Part shown: positions 1-6,390 of the stretch, in pieces | Numbering within the stretch: position 1 is the stretch's first letter | Layout: every line of letters starts with the position of its first letter | Assembly: GCA_031285605.1 (NCBI GenBank) | Contig: JAITVW010000159.1 | Span: forward strand, 1 to 7,343 | DNA: 7,343 nt | Source of the DNA: Fusobacteriales bacterium | GTDB lineage: Bacteria > Fusobacteriota > Fusobacteriia > Fusobacteriales > Leptotrichiaceae | Direction of reading: 5' to 3' | Translations under genes and position numbers: made by a program | The notes under the pieces: model-generated | Databases searched by the model: none | What the model was told of the DNA's origin: nothing | The model's input: only the letters and a program-made list of their open reading frames with translations

Positions 1-395
1 ATATTAGTCATAAGCTTCGCCGCACCTGCTATCATTTCACTTGTAAGCCCTCTGCTTATTCTTTTTATTTCTTCTCCCGAAGTTTTTAAGCTGAGTATCC
101 ATTCTCTAAGCTCGCTTACACTCCAGTTTTTTATTTCGTTATAAATTTTTTCGTTAATATCATCCTGTATTATTCTTGTTACTTCATCCTCTTCATATCC
201 TACCACAGGATTATTTCTAAGATCAGAAAGTCTCAATTCAGCAAGCACTGCTTTAGCCGCCACTCTTTCTTCCGCTGTAGAAGCCGATACACCTGCAAGT
301 GTATCTCCGGATCTTTCTTCATTTGCTTTGGCAAGAACTTCTTTTACATCCTTAAATTCATAGACATGACCAAATAATTTTGTCTTTAATATCAT
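1..395 (-). CDS. eutB: Ethanolamine ammonia-lyase heavy (large) subunit EutB, N-terminal part, cut by the window edge
   Basis: The first 131 codons are present and the 3' end lies beyond position 1. The protein begins MILKTKLFGHVYEFKDVKEV and continues with LAKANEERSGDTLAGVSA, RNNPVVGYEEDEVTRIIQDD, IKNWSVSELREW and GLTSE. This follows the start of known EutB proteins (about 450 residues) almost block for block. EutB is the TIM-barrel catalytic subunit of the adenosylcobalamin-dependent lyase that splits ethanolamine into acetaldehyde and ammonia, with EutC as partner, inside the microcompartment. The substrate-binding residues lie further on and cannot be checked. The ATG at 395-393 follows an AGAGGTG ribosome-binding site at a normal distance. 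It sits 42 bp after eutA with no terminator between, so the two genes should share a transcript. No frameshift is seen in the visible part. Confidence 0.96.
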   Translation of the reverse strand, partial: MILKTKLFGHVYEFKDVKEVLAKANEERSGDTLAGVSASTAEERVAAKAVLAELRLSDLRNNPVVGYEEDEVTRIIQDDINEKIYNEIKNWSVSELREWILSLKTSGEEIKRISRGLTSEMIAGAAKLMTN

Positions 396-437
396 TAATT
401 TCACCTCTCTTAGTTTTTCTTTACCCGCTCTGAAGCA

Positions 438-1865
438 CTAATAACTGAAAACCAGTGTTTTTATTACTACAGGGAGTACGTTTCCATTGCCCAAAGGAGC
501 TCCTATATCTATATAGTCTCCGTTTTTTACCTTTATTCCATCTATACAAATCAAATTTCTGTCCTGCAAATCTAATTTCATACATTGCCCCAAAACTTTT
601 GCCATATCATTTTCCACAATGACAATAATCGGCGAACCGGTATTTATCTTATTTTTCATTACTCCGGAAATAACTCGTCCCAAATCGGATATTTCCTGAT
701 AATCCATATTATGTTTCCCGGTTAGTGCCAATGCTGTATTTTCCTGTTCATTCTGCGAGTTAAACCAGCCAAGCTTATGATCCATGATATCCTCCAGCTC
801 TGCAAGAGAACTTTCCTCATCTTTACTGCTGAGTTTCAGTATTGGAATATTTTTTATCGGAAAAATTCCGCTTGAATAAGTTATGGTACTCCCGCTTATC
901 TCGGTAGTGTGGCTCCCCGCCCCCACAACTGTTGCTCCTATTGTTTCACCAAGCTTTACTGTATTTATATTTAACTGTTCTACTAACTTTTTTATTTCCT
1001 GCCCCAGAATTATTCCTATATCATCATATTCAAATAATCCTGCTTCTTTACCGCCGTAGACAAAATCAGCTACTCCGCCTGTAAATGAATAATAATCAGG
1101 TTTAAAATTCTTTTTAAAATCATGATAAGTTACTATTTCTTTGTATAAATCAGTTTTTTCAAAGAATCCCATACTTTCAAACATAAGTTCGCCCATTCTT
1201 CTGCATATCTTTCCAAGGGCGGTTTCATCTGCTCTGTCACCTACATTTATACTTACTCCCACATCTTCTGCCACATCATATATCTTTTTATAGATATATG
1301 AAATTTTTCCGCTGCCGTCGAGTTTTATAAGCCTTCCGCCTATATCAAGACAAGTTGTATCTTCTATATCCCCTCTGTTAAATATGGCTATATTTGTAGT
1401 TCCGCCGCCTATGTCGAAATTCACTATGGAAGTATTTTTATCTTCTGCAAAGCCGAATGCCCCTGAACCTTTTCCCGCAATTATACTTTCAAGATCCGGT
1501 CCTGCTGTGGCAACTACGAAATCTCCTGCCATTCCGCTGAGTGCTGCAAGCACTTCTTTAGCATTTTCCTTTCTTGCTGTTTCACCGGTTATTATAACAG
1601 CTCCCGTAGACACATCCCCGTAATCAACCCCTGCTTTTTTATACTCATTCTCAATGATTTTCCGTACTTTTTCAGTGTCTATTTTGGTTTCTGTTTCCAA
1701 AGGTGTAATATATATGTCACTTCTGTATATTACCTCTTTCCCGGTTATTTTTATCTGAGGAACACTAAATGCCGAAGCGCGGTTTTCTATATATATTTTT
1801 GAAAATATAAGTTGTGTAGTTGATGTTCCTATGTCGATTCCTACGCTTAATATTTCTTCTGTCAT
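438..1865 (-). CDS. eutA: Ethanolamine ammonia-lyase reactivating factor EutA
   Basis: This 475-residue protein matches the usual EutA length. It is an actin/Hsp70-fold ATPase that frees inactivated ethanolamine ammonia-lyase of damaged cobalamin, allowing exchange for adenosylcobalamin. The nucleotide-binding phosphate loops are visible: [12 protein letters not shown] at residues 8-19 and [14 protein letters not shown] at 149-162. Further family blocks are [12 protein letters not shown] near 261-272, [14 protein letters not shown] near 315-328 and [17 protein letters not shown] near 451-467. The ATG is preceded by AAGGAGAG five bases upstream. Those bases can pair with TCTCTT just before them, giving a weak stem over the ribosome-binding site (1872-1886). 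It is the first gene after the eutW-eutA terminator/antiterminator, so its expression should depend on EutV. Its position before eutB fits its role as partner of the lyase. Confidence 0.95.
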   Translation of the reverse strand: MTEEILSVGIDIGTSTTQLIFSKIYIENRASAFSVPQIKITGKEVIYRSDIYITPLETETKIDTEKVRKIIENEYKKAGVDYGDVSTGAVIITGETARKENAKEVLAALSGMAGDFVVATAGPDLESIIAGKGSGAFGFAEDKNTSIVNFDIGGGTTNIAIFNRGDIEDTTCLDIGGRLIKLDGSGKISYIYKKIYDVAEDVGVSINVGDRADETALGKICRRMGELMFESMGFFEKTDLYKEIVTYHDFKKNFKPDYYSFTGGVADFVYGGKEAGLFEYDDIGIILGQEIKKLVEQLNINTVKLGETIGATVVGAGSHTTEISGSTITYSSGIFPIKNIPILKLSSKDEESSLAELEDIMDHKLGWFNSQNEQENTALALTGKHNMDYQEISDLGRVISGVMKNKINTGSPIIVIVENDMAKVLGQCMKLDLQDRNLICIDGIKVKNGDYIDIGAPLGNGNVLPVVIKTLVFSY

Positions 1866-1939
1866 GTGAACTCTCCTTGTAAGAGACTGCTTCTATCTAA
1901 AAAGTCCCTGTTTTTCAATAAAAGTTACGGATGATTTTC

Positions 1940-1994
1940 AAAAAAAATAAGGAACTCAAAAAACACCATATCTTTTATGTTCTTTGAGCTCCTT
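1940..1994 (-). terminator. Strong intrinsic terminator in the eutA leader
   Basis: Read on the minus strand, an 18-base arm at 1994-1977 pairs with 1966-1949 over its full length (15 Watson-Crick and 3 G-U pairs). It closes a 10-base loop, AAAAGATATG, and is followed by A and eight Ts (1948-1940). It lies about 110 bp after the eutW stop and 75 bp before the eutA start. It would therefore end transcripts from the regulator genes before eutA unless disrupted. Its 5' arm shares bases 1986-1994 with the hexaloop hairpin P2, so the two folds exclude each other. Confidence 0.9.
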
Positions 1995-2027
1995 TGCTCC
2001 CAGTGTTTTAGCCGGCTGTATCCGGCT
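1986..2027 (-). promoter_or_regulatory. Candidate EutV (ANTAR) two-hairpin antiterminator, P1 and P2
   Basis: On the minus strand P1 is a perfect 6-bp stem with a six-base loop, AGCCGG-ATACAG-CCGGCT (2027-2010). After a 10-base linker, P2 is GAGC-AAAGGA-GCTC (1999-1986). ANTAR proteins such as EutV are known to bind paired small hairpins with six-base loops carrying A at loop position 1 and G at position 4. The second hairpin overlaps the terminator so that binding prevents termination. P2 fits fully: A1, G4, and nine bases shared with the terminator's 5' arm. P1 has A1 but C at position 4, a departure from the consensus. The eutV gene is about 1.5 kb upstream in the same transcription unit. 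The assignment is inferred from structure and context. Confidence 0.78.
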
Positions 2028-2095
2028 TCATAATACCTTTCAATATTAAAACACTTCTACCTCACTGCTATTTTCAGTCTTCAGAATGAAAACAG
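2002..2095 (-). promoter_or_regulatory. Additional folded leader elements upstream of P2
   Basis: Two further pairings precede the antiterminator on the minus strand. One is a 9-bp hairpin, CTGTTTTCA with TGAAAATAG including one G-U pair (2095-2087 with 2076-2068), closing a 10-base loop. The other is a perfect 9-bp complementarity between AGTGTTTTA (2055-2047) and TAAAACACT (2010-2002). This encloses P1 and a weak TAATA/TATTA hairpin, giving a branched fold, and its last base also belongs to the P1 stem. The pairing uses most of the P1-P2 linker. Whether it stabilises P1 or competes with EutV binding cannot be told from the sequence. Confidence 0.45.
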
Positions 2096-2104
2096 AACAA
2101 GGTG

Positions 2105-3502
2105 TTAATTTTCAAAGTCAAAAATTATTATCGTTCCGTTCTTTGTGGACTTAATATCTATAGTTCCGAAAAGTTTTTCCTTTACCAGACTTTTCACTAT
2201 CTGAAGTCCCAAACTTTCATTTTTGAAATCTTTTGACTTAAAACCAACCCCATTGTCGGCTATTGTCACTTTCGATTTAATTTTTCCCTGCTTTACGGTA
2301 ATATCTATTTTTCCGCTTGTCATCCCTTTGAAGCCGTGTGTTATGGAATTCTGTATCAGTTCATTGGCTATCAGGGCTATGGAAGTGGATCTGTCAGAAT
2401 CTATCTTAAAGTCATCACCGGAAATACTTGTTTTTAAATCTAAATTTTCTCCTATACTTGCTCTTATTGAATTTTTTAAAATTTTTGAAAACATCTCTTT
2501 TATTTTAAGATCATCTAATCCATTTTGTGCCAGTATCTCATGTGTAACCGCTATACTGAGTATACGGTTTATACTTTCGTTAAAAGCCTGTTTTACCGCC
2601 TCATCTTCGGTTTTTCTTGCTTGTATTCTGAGAAGACTTGCTATAGTCTGAAGATTATTTTTTACTCTGTGGTGTATCTCTTTTATTGCTACTGATTTTA
2701 ATATAAGCTCTTTCTCTTTTTCTTTTATTTCGGTAAGATCTTTTATAAAGAGAACCACATTTTTTACATTTTTAGATTCCTTTATCAGATAATAATGTAC
2801 ATTCAAATCCATCTTTGCTATGTGTATGTCTGAACTTCCCGGTATTATCCCGTCAAGCACAGCCTCAAAAGCCGTATTATTCAAAACTATATTACTAAAT
2901 TTGGTTCCGAGAATATTATGCTTATATCCTATTTTTTTATAAATGCTTTTAGCCTTGGAATTAGCATATATAAGTATTCCTTTTTCATTGAAAATAATAA
3001 TCCCGTCGTTTATGTAATCAATTATTTTCTGCTCCCTTGTCATCTCCATGGAACTTCTCAGAAGCTCGTTTGTAGCGTCATGCAGAAAATTCAGTTCCTT
3101 ATTCAGTCCGGTATCATTACTCCCTTCTTCCACTATAAGGACACCTATTACCTCTTCCTTTTCATTCTTTATAGGGACGACACTCTGTCTAACCAAAGTA
3201 TTTTCCTGAGTCAGGGCTTTATAGTCCCTTGACGGAAGTCCGGTTTCCAGTGTTCTTAAAACAGCCGGTTCATTTTTTCTATATGCGTACTGTCCTACTA
3301 CACTCTGAGTATAGCTCGAACCTGTCTCAGGATTAGCTTCTGCTACTACTATTGCTGCATCGTTAATTCCTGTAGGACAGTCTATGAATATATCCGCCTT
3401 TAGCAGCTTACTTAATACTGTCAGTCCTTCAGCTATTTTTTCCAGTTTTTTTATGCTTTTGTCCGGCAGAGCAGTGTGTTGTTTACATATAGTTCTAAGC
3501 AT
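2105..3502 (-). CDS. eutW: Ethanolamine-responsive sensor histidine kinase EutW
   Basis: A 465-residue kinase with no clear membrane segment, so probably cytosolic. Residues about 1-145 form an N-terminal sensor region of the type seen in EutW-like kinases, with conserved-looking SYTQSVVGQYAYRKNEPAVL and RQSVVPI stretches. A PAS-like domain follows at about 155-260 (IDYINDGIIIFNEKGILIYA). The HisKA_2 phosphoacceptor helix is EIHHRVKNNLQTIASLLRIQ, and H278 is the expected phosphorylation site. The ATPase domain shows the N box IANELIQNSITHG (378-390), the G1 box ADNGVGFK (415-422) and the G2 motif SLGLQIVKSLV (430-440). EutW is known in Enterococcus and Listeria to respond to ethanolamine and phosphorylate EutV. 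The ATG overlaps the end of eutV by 8 bp, with GGGGG upstream, so the genes are translationally coupled. The terminator follows 110 bp later. Confidence 0.93.
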   Translation of the reverse strand: MLRTICKQHTALPDKSIKKLEKIAEGLTVLSKLLKADIFIDCPTGINDAAIVVAEANPETGSSYTQSVVGQYAYRKNEPAVLRTLETGLPSRDYKALTQENTLVRQSVVPIKNEKEEVIGVLIVEEGSNDTGLNKELNFLHDATNELLRSSMEMTREQKIIDYINDGIIIFNEKGILIYANSKAKSIYKKIGYKHNILGTKFSNIVLNNTAFEAVLDGIIPGSSDIHIAKMDLNVHYYLIKESKNVKNVVLFIKDLTEIKEKEKELILKSVAIKEIHHRVKNNLQTIASLLRIQARKTEDEAVKQAFNESINRILSIAVTHEILAQNGLDDLKIKEMFSKILKNSIRASIGENLDLKTSISGDDFKIDSDRSTSIALIANELIQNSITHGFKGMTSGKIDITVKQGKIKSKVTIADNGVGFKSKDFKNESLGLQIVKSLVKEKLFGTIDIKSTKNGTIIIFDFEN

Positions 3503-4073
3503 TAGTTTCCCCCGATAAAATTATAATATCAATTATTTTCCCCATATCACATCTTTTATCCATGCTGAGACTTCTTATGTAGGTATATGCTTCTTTCTCA
3601 GTCATCTTCTCTCTTTCCATAAGAATACTCTTAGCTATATCCAGTCTTTTTCTGTCTTCCAGTTTTTGACTGGTTTTGAAATATTTCTTTTCCAAATCTT
3701 CATACTCTTCCTGCTTGCTTAGTATTACCTCAAGGTTCGGCAAAAAAGATTTTTCGTCTATAGGCTTTACTATATAACCCGAGACTCCTATATTTTTGGC
3801 TTCTTCTATAAACTCCCGGCTGGAATAAGCGGTAAGCAGCACTGCTCCTCTTGCCAGTTTATCTTTTATGATTATTTTTGAAGCTTTTAACCCGTCTAAT
3901 ATCGGCATTTTAACATCCATTATAACGAAGTCCGGTTTCAGTTTTTTACACTGCTCTATGGCATCAAAGCCGTCTGCTGCTTGTCCTATTACATCATAAC
4001 CGCCTTCTTTTAATATCTCACAAATGTCCATTCTTGTTATCGGCTCATCATCTACTACTATTACTCTTCTCAT
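3495..4073 (-). CDS. eutV: ANTAR-type response regulator (antiterminator) EutV
   Basis: A 192-residue protein with a receiver domain (about 1-120) and a C-terminal ANTAR RNA-binding domain. The receiver has VVDDEP with acidic D8/D9, phosphoacceptor D53 in IMDVKMP, T81 in LLTAYS and K103 in IVKPID. A helical linker rich in charged residues (about 118-138) leads to the ANTAR three-helix module at about 140-187. Its typical pattern is RKRLDIAKSILMEREKMTEK, then EAYTYIRSLSMDKR. Phosphorylated EutV is known to dimerise and bind paired hexaloop hairpins to stop terminators forming. A matching site lies in the eutW-eutA gap. The ATG follows AAAGGTG closely. The 55-bp gap to eutG is very AT-rich with no terminator; I see no convincing promoter in it, so co-transcription with eutG is likely. 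Confidence 0.95.
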   Translation of the reverse strand: MRRVIVVDDEPITRMDICEILKEGGYDVIGQAADGFDAIEQCKKLKPDFVIMDVKMPILDGLKASKIIIKDKLARGAVLLTAYSSREFIEEAKNIGVSGYIVKPIDEKSFLPNLEVILSKQEEYEDLEKKYFKTSQKLEDRKRLDIAKSILMEREKMTEKEAYTYIRSLSMDKRCDMGKIIDIIILSGETNA

Positions 4074-4128
4074 TTTTCACCTTTGTCATAATATATTTTT
4101 AAATAGATTACATTCTTAAAATATTAAA

Positions 4129-5250
4129 TTAATATAAAGTTTCCAATAATTCTCTTATTTCATTTCTGTTAAATTTTCTAGGATTATATTCAGTGGCAAT
4201 ATCCTTGTATATAAGATCAATAATATCTTCCAGATCATTAAAATACTGCTCTTTTGATACTTTCAGATCTTCAAGATTCATTGGAATTCCCATTTTTGCT
4301 TTTCTGAGGTCTATTGCTTTGGCTAAGATTCCGGCACCTTCGCCTTCTCTTTTCAAACTAAACTCCAAAGCCCTTGCTATTTCGTCATAAGCTTTACGTG
4401 CACCTTCCACTTTGCTGTTAAACAAAATTACTTTAGGCATTATCACGGCATTTGCCCTTCCGTGAGGTATATGATACTTAGCGCCTACAGCATGTGCGAT
4501 ACTGTGGTTTATTCCCAGCGACGAATTGCTGAAAGCAATTCCGGCCATACATGAAGCCAGCTGCATATTTATCCTTTCTGCTTCCAGTTCCGGATTCTCA
4601 TAGTTACTTACCAGATCTGTAAAAACAGTTTTTATTGCACCGAGTGCAAGACTGCTGGTAAACATATTAGCCTTTAGTGAAACATATGCTTCTACTGCAT
4701 GTGTAAGAACATCCATCCCTGTATCTGCTATTATCTGCGGCGGTAGTGTTCTAATGAATTCCGGATCTAATATCGCTATATGCGGGAGCATTTCCTCATC
4801 ACTAATAGCTATTTTCCTTCCTTCAGAAGTAATCACCGAATAAGTGGTAACCTCTGATCCTGTACCGCTTGTAGTTGGTATTACTATAAATATCTGTTTT
4901 TTTATTTCCTCATTTAGAGCCTGCTTTATTTTGTTGGTAAAATATATTATTCCCTTACACGCATCTATAGGAGACCCGCCTCCTATAGCTATAATACAGT
5001 CAGGATCAAATTTATTAAGCTCTATCATCCCATTTATTATTTCTTCATCTGTCGGATCAGGCTTTATATCGGAAAAAATCTTAATTTCCACATTCATTTT
5101 ATCCAGAATGTCTGTTATATTATTTACTACTTTTAATCTTACCATATTCTCGTCAGTAACAATAAAGACTCTGCTTATATCCAGTTCTCTTAAGCTTTTT
5201 AACGAATTTTTTCCGTAATAAATCCTTGGTTTTACCTGAAATAAATCCAT
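4129..5250 (-). CDS. eutG: Iron-containing alcohol dehydrogenase EutG (acetaldehyde to ethanol)
   Basis: A 373-residue group III alcohol dehydrogenase, close to the usual length. The NAD-binding domain shows AIGGGSPIDACKG (88-100) and the family block IPTTSGTGSEVT (124-135). The metal ligands are in place: D180 and H184 in GMDVLTHAVEAY, and H249 and H263 in GINHSIAHAVGAKYHIPHG, with the extra H253 between. In the eut pathway it reduces acetaldehyde to ethanol and regenerates NAD+ for the aldehyde dehydrogenase. Related PduQ-type enzymes do this for propanal, so substrate is inferred from the neighbours. The ATG has a strong AAAGGAGG eight bases upstream. A 9-bp inverted repeat flanks that site. 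It lies between the small shell/core genes and eutV/eutW, as in the Listeria arrangement. Confidence 0.9.
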   Translation of the reverse strand: MDLFQVKPRIYYGKNSLKSLRELDISRVFIVTDENMVRLKVVNNITDILDKMNVEIKIFSDIKPDPTDEEIINGMIELNKFDPDCIIAIGGGSPIDACKGIIYFTNKIKQALNEEIKKQIFIVIPTTSGTGSEVTTYSVITSEGRKIAISDEEMLPHIAILDPEFIRTLPPQIIADTGMDVLTHAVEAYVSLKANMFTSSLALGAIKTVFTDLVSNYENPELEAERINMQLASCMAGIAFSNSSLGINHSIAHAVGAKYHIPHGRANAVIMPKVILFNSKVEGARKAYDEIARALEFSLKREGEGAGILAKAIDLRKAKMGIPMNLEDLKVSKEQYFNDLEDIIDLIYKDIATEYNPRKFNRNEIRELLETLY

Positions 5251-5284
5251 TTAACTATCCTCCTTTGTACATTATGATAGTTAA
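5251..5284 (-). promoter_or_regulatory. Inverted repeat framing the eutG ribosome-binding site
   Basis: On the minus strand TTAACTATC (5284-5276) and GATAGTTAA (5259-5251) are perfect 9-base complements separated by 16 bases. The second arm ends at the base before the ATG. The Shine-Dalgarno AAAGGAGG lies mainly in the loop, with its last G in the stem. If the RNA folds this way, ribosome access to eutG could be modulated. A DNA-binding operator is the other possibility. The stem is AT-rich, so its strength is modest. Confidence 0.4.
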
Positions 5285-5300
5285 TTAATGGTTTTCATAA

Positions 5301-5546
5301 TTAACTCATTGACTTTATTTTATTTATTACTTTCTGTACCATAGAGTCATCTGTTATATTAAAATCTTTTTCAAGAATCTCTTTTATCTTTAATTCCAGA
5401 CTTTGATTTTCATAAACTATTTCTGCTCCGGCTTCTCTTATCTTATCTCTTGCTCCCGGAGTTATTATCATATCATGAGAGGCAACAAATTTTTTACCGG
5501 ATATGTATTCAGAAAAATTACCTATGGTTACTAATTTCTTTTTCAT
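5301..5546 (-). CDS. Stand-alone EutQ N-terminal-type domain protein, no cupin
   Basis: An 81-residue protein that resembles the first part of EutQ: an opening MKKKLVTIGN, the block MIITPGARDKIREAGAEIVY (26-45), then a short linker and a C-terminal amphipathic helix pair (about 48-80, ending VQKVINKIKSMS). Full-length enterobacterial EutQ has a similar start followed by a cupin domain reported to have acetate kinase activity. Here the protein stops after the helices, and only 50 bp separate it from eutG, so no cupin remnant is present. The ITPxA block also occurs near the N terminus of EutT-type adenosyltransferases, so a detached EutT leader domain is an alternative. The C-terminal helix looks like a microcompartment targeting peptide. 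Start: ATG with GGTG upstream, 13 bp after eutN. The function is unknown. Confidence 0.75.
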   Translation of the reverse strand: MKKKLVTIGNFSEYISGKKFVASHDMIITPGARDKIREAGAEIVYENQSLELKIKEILEKDFNITDDSMVQKVINKIKSMS

Positions 5547-5559
5547 ATTTTCACCAGTC

Positions 5560-5808
5560 CTATTCTAAACTATCTATGATTCCCACTATAGTTGCATCTA
5601 CCGGTGTTTCATTGTCAAAAACGTGTCTTGCAGAACTTCCGCCCACCACTATCACATTATCACCGATTCCTGCACCTATATAGTCTGCAGCAACTATGCT
5701 TTTCACCGAGCTGCCGTCTTTTATTTCCACCACCATAAGCTTCAGACCAGAAAGTTTCGGGTCTTTTCTGGTTGCCCATACATTTCCTATAACTTTTCCA
5801 ATTAACAT
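5560..5808 (-). CDS. eutN: Microcompartment vertex protein EutN (BMC-P/CcmL family)
   Basis: An 82-residue EutN/CcmL-type protein, at the short end for the family. The signature blocks are all present: IGKVIGNVWATRKDPKLSG (3-21), KLMVVEI (23-29), VAADYIGAGIGDNVIVVGGS (39-58) followed by SAR, and PVDATIVGIID (69-79). Family members form small beta-barrel pentamers that close the twelve vertices of a polyhedral shell. This is the only shell protein in the window; the hexameric BMC proteins must be encoded elsewhere. The ATG lies 3 bp after the stop of the preceding gene, and its AGAGGT site overlaps that gene's last codons, so translation is probably coupled. Confidence 0.95.
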   Translation of the reverse strand: MLIGKVIGNVWATRKDPKLSGLKLMVVEIKDGSSVKSIVAADYIGAGIGDNVIVVGGSSARHVFDNETPVDATIVGIIDSLE

Positions 5809-5811
5809 AAT

Positions 5812-6381
5812 TTAACCTCTTTCATAAAGTATCTCTATATTATTTTCTTTAATATATTCCATGGCAAGTGGTGTTATTATACTTTTTTTATCTAAAATAA
5901 GTACTGCATTTTTTAGATTTCTTTCCCGTAATTTTGACATTGTAATTACACCTTTTAGTACTGTTTTTTCTGTAACTGCTCCGAGTTTATCAATAAGGTC
6001 GACTCTTTTTACTACCTGAATTCCGTATTTTATGATAGTGTCCAGATACTTGTCATAAGTTTCCATCAAAGCTTTCGGTTCTGAATATCTTTTATATTCG
6101 AGCCCCTCTTCCACTATATATACTGTCTTTTTTTCAAGCAAACCTCTGATTGCAGGATGAGTCTTTCCGGAAGCTGTATCTGCCATATCATTAATTCCAA
6201 GAGTAGAAATCACCAGAATTTTACCATTTTCCGAAATTTTTATTTTTTTGGATAATTCATCTCTCAAAAGAGAATCATCTCCATAAAACCGGACTTCGAC
6301 CGGTTTATCTTCTGCTTTTTTTTCTTCCAGTATTCTTAACAGTTCTTTTTTTATCAGTTCTGTGAGTTTGTCTGTATCCAT
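5812..6381 (-). CDS. Conserved ethanolamine-utilisation protein of unknown function (eut_hyp type)
   Basis: A 189-residue soluble protein resembling the uncharacterised family found in Gram-positive-type eut loci next to pduL and eutN. From the N terminus it has an amphipathic helix (MDTDKLTELIKKELLRILEE) like a microcompartment encapsulation peptide, then a charged linker (about 19-28). An alpha/beta region of alternating hydrophobic strands follows (KILVISTLGINDMADTA at 54-70, KKTVYIVEEGLEY at 84-96, IQVVKRVDLI at 121-130). The C-terminal domain ends IITPLAMEYIKENNIEI. That end shares its pattern with the EutQ-type protein two genes downstream. No catalytic motif is recognised. The ATG has an ideal AGGAGG five bases upstream that overlaps the stop codon of pduL, and the gap is only 9 bp. 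Confidence 0.85.
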   Translation of the reverse strand: MDTDKLTELIKKELLRILEEKKAEDKPVEVRFYGDDSLLRDELSKKIKISENGKILVISTLGINDMADTASGKTHPAIRGLLEKKTVYIVEEGLEYKRYSEPKALMETYDKYLDTIIKYGIQVVKRVDLIDKLGAVTEKTVLKGVITMSKLRERNLKNAVLILDKKSIITPLAMEYIKENNIEILYERG

Positions 6382-6390
6382 TGGTTCCTC

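Noticed and set aside
1384..1623. Plus-strand open frame opposite eutA, and similar plus-strand frames at 2223-2651, 2918-3232, 4193-4390, 4844-5218, 5450-5683, 5623-5805, 6381-6641, 6458-6853 and 6738-6953.
   Set aside because: They lie opposite well-supported genes, have no recognisable domains and are low-complexity shadow translations of the coding strand.
2002..2030. Resemblance of AGCCGGATACAGCC to the B12 box of a cobalamin riboswitch, together with nearby CACTGGGAG.
   Set aside because: The motifs occur in the wrong order, the rest of the conserved riboswitch core is missing and the leader is too short. The bases are better explained as the P1 hairpin. No EutX-like riboswitch is visible anywhere in the window.
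4074..4128. Promoter in the eutG-eutV gap (TTAAGA with an AT-rich -10-like stretch).
   Set aside because: Neither element is close enough to consensus, and no terminator separates the genes, so co-transcription is the simpler reading.
5251..5300. Remnant of a EutQ cupin domain or a frameshifted eutQ.
   Set aside because: The gap is only 50 bp and contains the eutG ribosome-binding site. There is no room for a lost domain and no reading-frame continuation.
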